A program made the position numbers and the translations under genes. Below are positions 57,557 through 64,000 of a stretch of 64,000 nt of DNA, piece after piece. This DNA comes from Hygrophila difformis. Lineage: Eukaryota > Streptophyta > Magnoliopsida > Lamiales > Acanthaceae. Location: the NCBI GenBank assembly GCA_030278955.1, contig JAOANR010000001.1:43860890-43924889 (forward strand), read 5' to 3'. The first letter of the stretch is position 1, and every line of letters begins with the position of its first letter. The notes under the pieces were generated by a model. The model saw nothing but the letters and a program-made list of their open reading frames with translations, ran no database searches and was not told the DNA's origin.

Positions 57557-58975
57557 TTATGCTAGTCGTATTTCATCGAATATGGTAGATCCTACTACCA
57601 TCGCGTTGACGACCTCGTTTACTTCGCCAGAGTGTACCAACTCCAGACTTAATTTCGCCAAGTCCCTGTACAACTCGGCCGGTACCAAAAGTGAATTCGC
57701 CATGTGCTGAGTCTTTCGACTCAAGGCATCGGCCACAACGTTGGCTTTTCCTTCGTGATACGCGATTTCCAGGTCGTAATCCTTAATCAGTTCCAACCAT
57801 CTTCTTTGCCTCAGATTCAGCTCTTTTTGCGTGAATATATACTTGAGGCTCTTATGGTCGGTGAACATCCGACACTTTCGCCCATAGAGGTAGCGCCTCC
57901 ATATCTTTAAAGCGAACACGACCGCGGCTAGTTCCAAGTCGTGCGTCGGATAGTTCTCTTCGTGTGGCTTTAGTTGCCGTGATGCGTATGCTATAACCCT
58001 TTGATCTTGCATTAGCACGCACCCCAAGCCTTCCTTCGAGGCGTCGCTGTACACCTCGAAGTCCCCATCCTCCGATGGTAGTGTCAACACCGGCGCTGTG
58101 GTAAGTCGTTTCTTCAATTCTTGGAATGCGGAATCAAACTCACTGGTCCAGTCGTATTTCGCCCCTTTCTTTAACAGCTGTGTTAATGGGCGAGCGATTT
58201 TTGAAAAATCTTTTACAAATCTTCGGTAGTATCCCGCCAACCCAAGAAAACTTCTTATCTCGGTTGGATTCTTCGGTGGCACCCATTCGGTCACTGCCGA
58301 GATTTTTGCCGGGTCTACTGCCACTCCGTTGGCGGATACTATATGTCCCAGAAATGCCACTTCCTTTAGCCAGAAGTCGCATTTGGACAGCTTGCCATAC
58401 AGCTGATTTACTCGTAAAATCCCTAACACTTTGTGTAAGTGTTCGGAATGTTCTTCTTCGCTCTTCGAGTAGATCAGGATGTCATCTATGAACACCACTA
58501 CGCATTGATCTAATAATTCTCGAAACACGTTGTTCATGAGATTCATGAACATCGCTGGGGCGTTCGTCAGCCCGAATGATAGTACCGTGAATTCGTAGTG
58601 TCCGTAGCGAGTTCTGAACGCCGTCTTTGGGATGTCCTCGTCGCTGGATACATCAATCGGGGTGGGCGTCCCAACAGACTCGGGGCTCGGAGGAAATACG
58701 TCAGCCTCTAGACTCAGCAGTTCCCCTCCAAAGTGTCCTATTTGGAGCATCAATTCGTAATCCTTGTCTTGAAGTGCAACCACTTGGGTTTGGAGTTCGG
58801 CGACTTGGGCTTTGAGTTGGGTTATTTCATGGTGGTCAGCCTCCCTAAGATGCCCCAAATGGGCCACGTGGCCCTCTAGTTGTTCTACTCGAGTTTGAAG
58901 ATGTTGTTGGGACTCTAAGTACGCGTTAGTCAGTTTCATCATCAAGTTGACCATGTTTGGGTTGGGTTCGGCCAT
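57557..58975 (-). pseudogene. Gypsy-2 leader coiled coil fused in frame to RT-RNase H
   Basis: A 472-codon frame. Residues 1 to about 112 are a coiled-coil leader ([20 protein letters not shown], heptads such as [15 protein letters not shown]). From about 115 it is RT, starting in the middle of the palm ([20 protein letters not shown]) with the FIDD catalytic box. Connection and RNase H follow ([36 protein letters not shown]). Gag, protease and RT fingers were removed by a deletion that kept the frame. The first RT catalytic Asp is lost, so activity is unlikely. It ends at a TAA. Confidence 0.92.
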
Positions 58976-59362
58976 CTAATGTCAACAAGGAAGTTAGAGT
59001 TAGAGCATGTTTTGAGCAAAAGTTAAGATATGCAAGAATTTAAATCTACATGAATATGCATATGCAATCCCTCCCCAATAAAAATTTACTTAAAGTTTAA
59101 ATTCAATCCTGGACTTAAGTAATTTAAAAGTTGGGCCTCCATATGGGCCAAAATAATAATTTGATCTTCACATAATAATTAAATATTGGGTTAAAAATAA
59201 CTAATCTTTGGGGTCAAAATATTTACTAAGTAGACAAAATTCTTAGGTTAAAATTTTGGGCTAAAAATATTACTAGTAGTAAAAAAAAAATTAAAAAAAA
59301 AAAATAATACTAAGTTTAAAATAGTGGTTTAAAATAATAATAATAGTTTTAAAATATTCCGG
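58976..59362. other. Gypsy-2 untranslated leader, AT-rich
   Basis: Non-coding sequence between the primer binding site and the leader ORF, with A-rich runs and TTTAAAATA repeats like the Gypsy-1 leader. No gene. Confidence 0.6.
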
Positions 59363-59377
59363 GCTTTGATACCAACT

Positions 59378-61832
59378 TGTAACACCCCGGATTTGATAAC
59401 CCAGGCCGGGATGTCACCGCCACATCTCTCTAGCAAGACACGGATTCTCCGAGCTTGCTAAAGAGATGCAAGGCTATGGGTATTGCAAAAAGGTTTTAAA
59501 AAAACAGTCCGGAATCTATTTAAAAGTAATAATAAGTATCATCGACACATATAGTAGTAATATAATATATCGCAGCGTAAAATGTAAAGTGGCCGACATG
59601 GCCAAAACTCGGGATTTATATGCCCGTTATGCAAGTGTCATAAAAAAAAATGATAAAGCAATGTTTAATAATTCCATCCCCCAATGCACATGCTATGCAT
59701 TATCTCCGTACTCTGAAAGAAAGAGAAAAACAACAATTTTTATCAGTATATAAAATACTGAGTAAGTTGATCCTAACATAGCAATACAGGGATTAATTAG
59801 ATAATTAAAATTCCACTCCTAAACATGCATTTACTAATTTAAAGGAAATAATACTTAAATCGTGTACTTGAACATGCCTTTAATCCACAATAACAATTTA
59901 GTCATGATATGGAATTTAAAGACATAATTTAAATGCATAATTTAAAAACATGCATAAATAAATAAATACTTTAAAAATATTAAATCTTTTATTTCCCCGT
60001 TCCGTAACCATTTCTCAATGTTTTGTATAGCCGGTGATCCGACGGCCGCAGCCGTTTCGTAAGTATCTCGTTTAGCCGGTAATCCGGCGGCCAGCAGCCG
60101 TATCTGCCATACCCAGTAACACTCCGGAGCCTCGAGAAATCCATACGGACAACCCGAGAGAGTAGGCCATGTATCTCCCGCCGATTGGCGTAATATCTCA
60201 TCTAATTCTCTCGTCCATTATAGGCCCGAAGAGAAAGGCTAGAGGGGCACCCTGCAGAGCACTCACCCCCCACCAAGTATCTCATGTATCATTTAGATTA
60301 AGTGTATCGGGGTTTTCAAAGTATAGATGTATCGTATTTCAAATCTTTGATCGTTCGTTTCGAAATTTCAAAAATCCTTTGATTTAAAAATCACATGGCG
60401 TCACAGTTTACGCCTTTTTACTTTAAAAATTCGTTTTAAGTTCGAAAAATCTGAAAATTTCGCAGTTTATGCAAAACACCCTAACGAACAACTTTCGTGT
60501 TTTAACTTTTTTGAAATAAGTTGAGGGAACATGTCAAAAATCGAGTTTAATGCAAAAACAGTTCACTGTTCCGAAACAGATTTGACACAATGTAGAAAAT
60601 CGGATTTTTGACATATCAAATGGACTCCAAAAATTCTGAAATTTTATACACACAAACTAGACATGATCATCTACAACTTTCATTAGAGTTCAAAGATCAA
60701 ATCGGACCAGAAAATATAGAAACAGACTCACTAAGTTCGGACATGTTCATAGGCAGTTTTCAAACACGTTTGTCACAACAGTTTCTTTTCGATGCGATTT
60801 GAAATAGCAAACATTAACGAAAATGTCTGAAATTTTTACACAACCTAGATTTATGTGTTAGGATTAAAAGTCTAGTTTTGAGTTTCTCGGATTGAATCCT
60901 CGAAATATGAGTTTTAGACAGATTTCAAAAACTGTGCGAGATAGGGTTTTTGATTTCGGTTTTTACGTTCGTTACATTACGACTTCGGACGCCCCTAAAC
61001 CACCCGTATTGATATGGAAGGCTCAACTTACAGTAGTGAAGTTCTTGAGTCATCCTAGGGCTGCTCGGCTCGTCCAAACTCCTACGAACGGATCTACGAA
61101 CGCAAAGTTCCCGACTTTGGCCACGAATTCACATCGGAATAAGAATGCAATGTTAGATCGAGTTTTCGGTTCTAAAAACTTAAATGAAAACTATGAACGA
61201 CTTACCACAGTTTAGGACACTAAGGATCTTGTGTTCCACGCCTCCTCCGTGGATTTTCATCGCCGGGAAGTGATCGGAAGTCCGTCGGAAGTTCGTCGGA
61301 AGGTGTTTTGGCTTTGGGGAGAGTTTGGGAGGGAATGGGGTGAATGGAGGCTGACAAATGGAGTGGGAATCAACCCTCCTTCGACCTAATTCACCTTCCC
61401 CCGTCCAAAATCCACTTTCCAAAGTCGGGGGGTCGAATTATGGTAAGAAATCGCCGAAAACGCGTAACTTGCACGATTCTGGGGAGCCACGCGGGGTTGG
61501 CGCGCCTTTTGGCCAAACCCCGCCCGGCCAGCGCGCGGTTCCCGCCTGGACTGCGGTCCGGGCGGGTCCGTGCGATCCGATCCGTCGGGTCTTTTTCTCC
61601 TCTCTTTCGGACTTCTATTCTTCCATGTTTTCGCGCTCGATTTTCCGGGTTATTTTCGGATTATGCTTCTCATCATAAATTTATTCCGATTGCATGTGTT
61701 CGGGTTCGTCGGGTTCTAAATCGTCGTCCTTTGACTTCCGTGCATTTCCAATTTTACGGGTTCTTAGAATGAGACTTTCTTTCCTATTGGGTTAATTCCT
61801 ATTTTTATATTCTAAAATTTACGGGTATTACA
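59378..61832 (-). repeat. Gypsy-2 right LTR (5' LTR), fuller copy
   Basis: 2,455 bp, TGTAACACCCCGG to GGGTATTACA, then GAGAA. It keeps the segment 60986-61412 lost from the left copy. The LTRs differ at many single bases, so the insertion is older than Gypsy-1. Confidence 0.93.
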
Positions 61833-61837
61833 GAGAA

Positions 61838-62907
61838 GGATCCACTTAATTGGTTGGGAACGAATTCGCACACATGTGGAAGACGGAGGGTTAAGCAACT
61901 GAAATGTTCAAGCGTTTAATGCTGCTTTGTTGCTTAAATGGAGATGGAGGTTTGGGGCTGAAAACACATTTTGGAAAGATGTAATAAATTCAAAGTATTA
62001 TGGAGGGGAAAATCCACTAGTTCCAAAGGTTTTAACAGAACGCTCATTATGGGGAAAAATTAGTGAAAGCTGGAATAGCCTGTGGTCGAGAAGCTTGGTT
62101 GGAGGATTGAGTATTCAAGTTGGAAATGGTGCCAGGACTCGATTTTGGTTGGATCTATGGGTGGGAGGTGGTGAGACGTTAAAGGTAAAGTTTCCAAGAA
62201 TTTTTGCTCTTGCTTTAAATAAGAATGGTTATATTGATGAGTTTGGACGATGGAGTAGTTTCGAGTGGGAATGGAATATTGTGTTGCGCATACCTTTGTT
62301 TGATTGGGAGCTTGAAGTGTGGAATGAGATGATACAAGTCATTGGCGGGTATAAATTAAATCGATATATGGAGGACCGGGTTAGATGGCTAAAAGAAGGG
62401 GACGACTGTTTCTCAACTATTTCCTGTTGGAATCGGAGTGAGGAGATGCAAGTGGTAGGAAGAAGATGGATGTGGATACGGCTGTGGAAGATTAGGTGCC
62501 CGATGAAGATTAAGTTGTTTGCTTGGAAGGCTTGGCGTGGAGCAGTACCTGTTCGGGAGAAACTAGTAGAGAGAGGGTGTCTCCAAGGTGTAAATGTATA
62601 TGGTCCATGTTGTGGGAATGAGGTGGGATCGGTCGACCATTTCTTTTGTCGTTGTCAACCGGTGAAAGACCTGTGGTATGAAGGAGCTCGCTGGTTCGGT
62701 GTGCAATGGGCGATTCCAGGTCAATGCCATAATCTATTAGAATGGTGGATTGGTAAGCCAAGGGCTGCTACGGGTGATGCATGGCTCATGACTAGGTTGG
62801 CAATCCTTTGGACGATATGGAAGAGAAGAAATGCAGCGGTGTTTAAGGGTGAGAATTTTGATTCAAAACGAGCAGTTGACGAAATCAAGTGGAAGATAGG
62901 ACTATAG
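61838..62907 (+). pseudogene. LINE-B ORF2: post-RT region and zf-RVT
   Basis: It continues the LINE-B linker after the Gypsy-2 insertion (ALLLKWRWRFGAENTFWKDV). Then come SIQVGNGARTRFWLDLWVGG and the zf-RVT block (KIRCPMKIKLFAWKAWRGAV, CCGNEVGSVDHFFCRC, TRLAILWTIWKRRNAAVF). A 326-codon open frame from 61927 is the best-preserved piece of LINE-B. Stop at 62905. Confidence 0.9.
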
Positions 62908-63039
62908 TGGCAGGTGGCTTTGGGTGGGGCTATTGATAGTGTTACCTGTTTGAACTCACAATTCCCAGGATGTTTGTCAACAGAAGGAAGAAAGCTTTGT
63001 AGGGTACCAAGACTTGGGTTGGTATGGACTCGTCCCGAC

Positions 63040-63570
63040 AAAAGGGTGGTGGAAAGTAACTATGGATGGATCATCACTTGGAAATCCCGGTCAAGGCTGT
63101 AGTGGGGGGTGTCATTAGAGATGGAGAGGGTGAGGTAATTTATATCATTTCAGATAGCATTGGACATGCGGATTCAAATGAAGCCGAAATTGCGACTGTG
63201 AGTAGGGTGTGCGTTGCCATAATTAGGGATCAAGGATTTCCTATTCCAAAGCTTATCCTTGAAAGTGACTCAAAAAATGTGATTTGTTGGTTGAAAGAGC
63301 CGAATATAGTTCCCTAGAGATTTACAAAGCTTATGGTCCCAATTCTTGTCATAATTCGGTTTGGAGGAAAAGTGCAGATTCAACACACATTTAGGGAGAG
63401 CAATGAATGCGCAGACAATTGGGCTAGAAAAGGTGCAAGTGGCGAAGAGTCTTTTGAAACGTGGTTCTAAAGATGCAGCTGAGGCCGAGATCATATCAAA
63501 TAACAGGAAACCTGCTAGGACTGATCAGGATGGGGATGAATTGCACGGATGATGTTAGGGCCGTATATAT
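63040..63570 (+). pseudogene. LINE-B RNase H domain, broken
   Basis: Fragments VVGGVIRDGEGEVIYIISDS, SNEAEIATVSRVCVAI (Glu), LILESDSKNVICWLKE (Asp) and, in another frame, the His/Asp box (FRESNECADNWARKG) match the plant RNase H at the end of LINE ORF2. The first Asp region is degraded (near YGWIITWKS). A TAG at about 63315 and shifts break it. Confidence 0.8.
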
Positions 63571-64000
63571 TGTGCGGGAATCAAATATGAAGTGGACCTT
63601 TGGGCTAGAATAGGCGTGGCTCAAGTTGGAAGGGTTGAAGCTTGGATGTGTGTTTGATCGGTACCTGAATAGTCTGCTGCATACTGTGCTGGAATGCGGC
63701 GGGGCTGTAAAGGTGCAATTCGTTTTGTGGAAACAGAATGAATTTCAGAGATGTGGGTAAGGAAAGGCGTAAGAAGGTTAGGGTCATGGTGAAATATGGT
63801 TCTGGATCAATGGTGGATCGCTTGTTTGCTGTTTAGATGTCACAACTCTTTAACTCTTCTGTGTAGTCTGATGTTGAATGATGGTTTGCTGTTATGTGTT
63901 ATGTCTACTGTTTTTTTGATTGGTTTTATAATGTTAGCTTCATGCTACATGTAATAGAGGGTATAAGGATTGTAATGAGGTGCAGCGGAGATGTTGTCAT
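63571..64000. other. LINE-B 3' UTR to window end
   Basis: T/G-rich non-coding sequence as expected for a LINE 3' UTR. No poly-A tail is visible before the window ends. Confidence 0.5.

Larger units (their letters stand above)
53785..61832 (-). mobile_element. Gypsy-2, Ty3/gypsy (Tekay/Del-type) element nested in LINE-B
   Basis: Minus-strand element with unequal LTRs (53785-55840, 2,056 bp; 59378-61832, 2,455 bp), TG...CA ends and GAGAA duplications (53780-53784, 61833-61837). Order: LTR, PBS (59363-59374, one mismatch to the iMet site), leader fused to RT, RNase H, integrase, chromodomain, spacer, PPT, LTR. Gag, protease and RT fingers are deleted and pol carries three nonsense codons. It is related to but distinct from Gypsy-1. 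Confidence 0.93.
49650..64000 (+). mobile_element. LINE-B, L1-type LINE split by Gypsy-2
   Basis: Left part 49650-53784 and right part 61838-64000 form one LINE: ORF1, AP-type endonuclease, RT, zf-RVT, RNase H. The RT-to-zf-RVT linker is interrupted exactly at the GAGAA duplication of Gypsy-2. The 5' end abuts the copia LTR and may be truncated; the 3' end is at or beyond the window edge. Many frameshifts and stops make it inactive. Confidence 0.9.

Overview
The window is nuclear DNA from a flowering plant, most likely a eudicot. The evidence is a GT-AG intron-split gene of plant CDK type, long AT-rich spacers, and nested plant retrotransposon lineages: Ty3/gypsy chromoviruses of Tekay/Del type, a Ty1/copia element with SIRE-like traits, and L1-type LINEs with C-terminal RNase H. 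Species cannot be named from the sequence. No rRNA, tRNA, CRISPR array or bacterial operon was seen. Apart from one host gene, nearly all coding sequence belongs to transposable elements, and most of it is broken.

Layout. 1-3450: 3' part of a LINE (LINE-A). 3451-7485: AT-rich spacer with a ~60-bp tandem repeat, Helitron-like 3' ends and a 230-bp fold-back. 7486-18927: a complete, young, minus-strand Ty3/gypsy insertion (Gypsy-1) with 2,807-bp LTRs and a GTCAC duplication. Its gag/protease/RT-N region is replaced by an opposite-strand, intron-preceded 443-codon ORF. 18933-20700: spacer with a cluster of Helitron-like termini. 20717-26545: a CDK-like host gene (six coding exons, 292 codons) that has lost catalytic residues. 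26546-29360: 3' flank with a fragment of a small membrane-protein ORF.

29361-38400: a plus-strand array LTR-leader-LTR-gag-LTR with no pol. 38401-about 49649: a minus-strand copia element, interrupted by a 3.3-kb solo gypsy LTR (GCTGC duplication) and a 624-bp PIF/Harbinger-like MITE (ATA duplication). About 49650-64000: a second LINE (LINE-B) split by a minus-strand gypsy element (Gypsy-2, 53785-61832, GAGAA duplication).

The gypsy copies share an iMet-type primer binding site, a C-terminal chromodomain, a conserved hairpin before the polypurine tract and a GC-rich LTR block, but differ in LTR length and LTR minisatellites. None looks autonomous. Gypsy-1 has almost identical LTRs yet lacks an integrase catalytic Asp and most of gag-RT, so it was probably mobilised in trans. 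The most unusual items are the CDK-like pseudokinase, the Gypsy-1 hybrid with its antisense ORF, and evidence that related elements used two alternative polypurine tracts and so made LTRs of two lengths.
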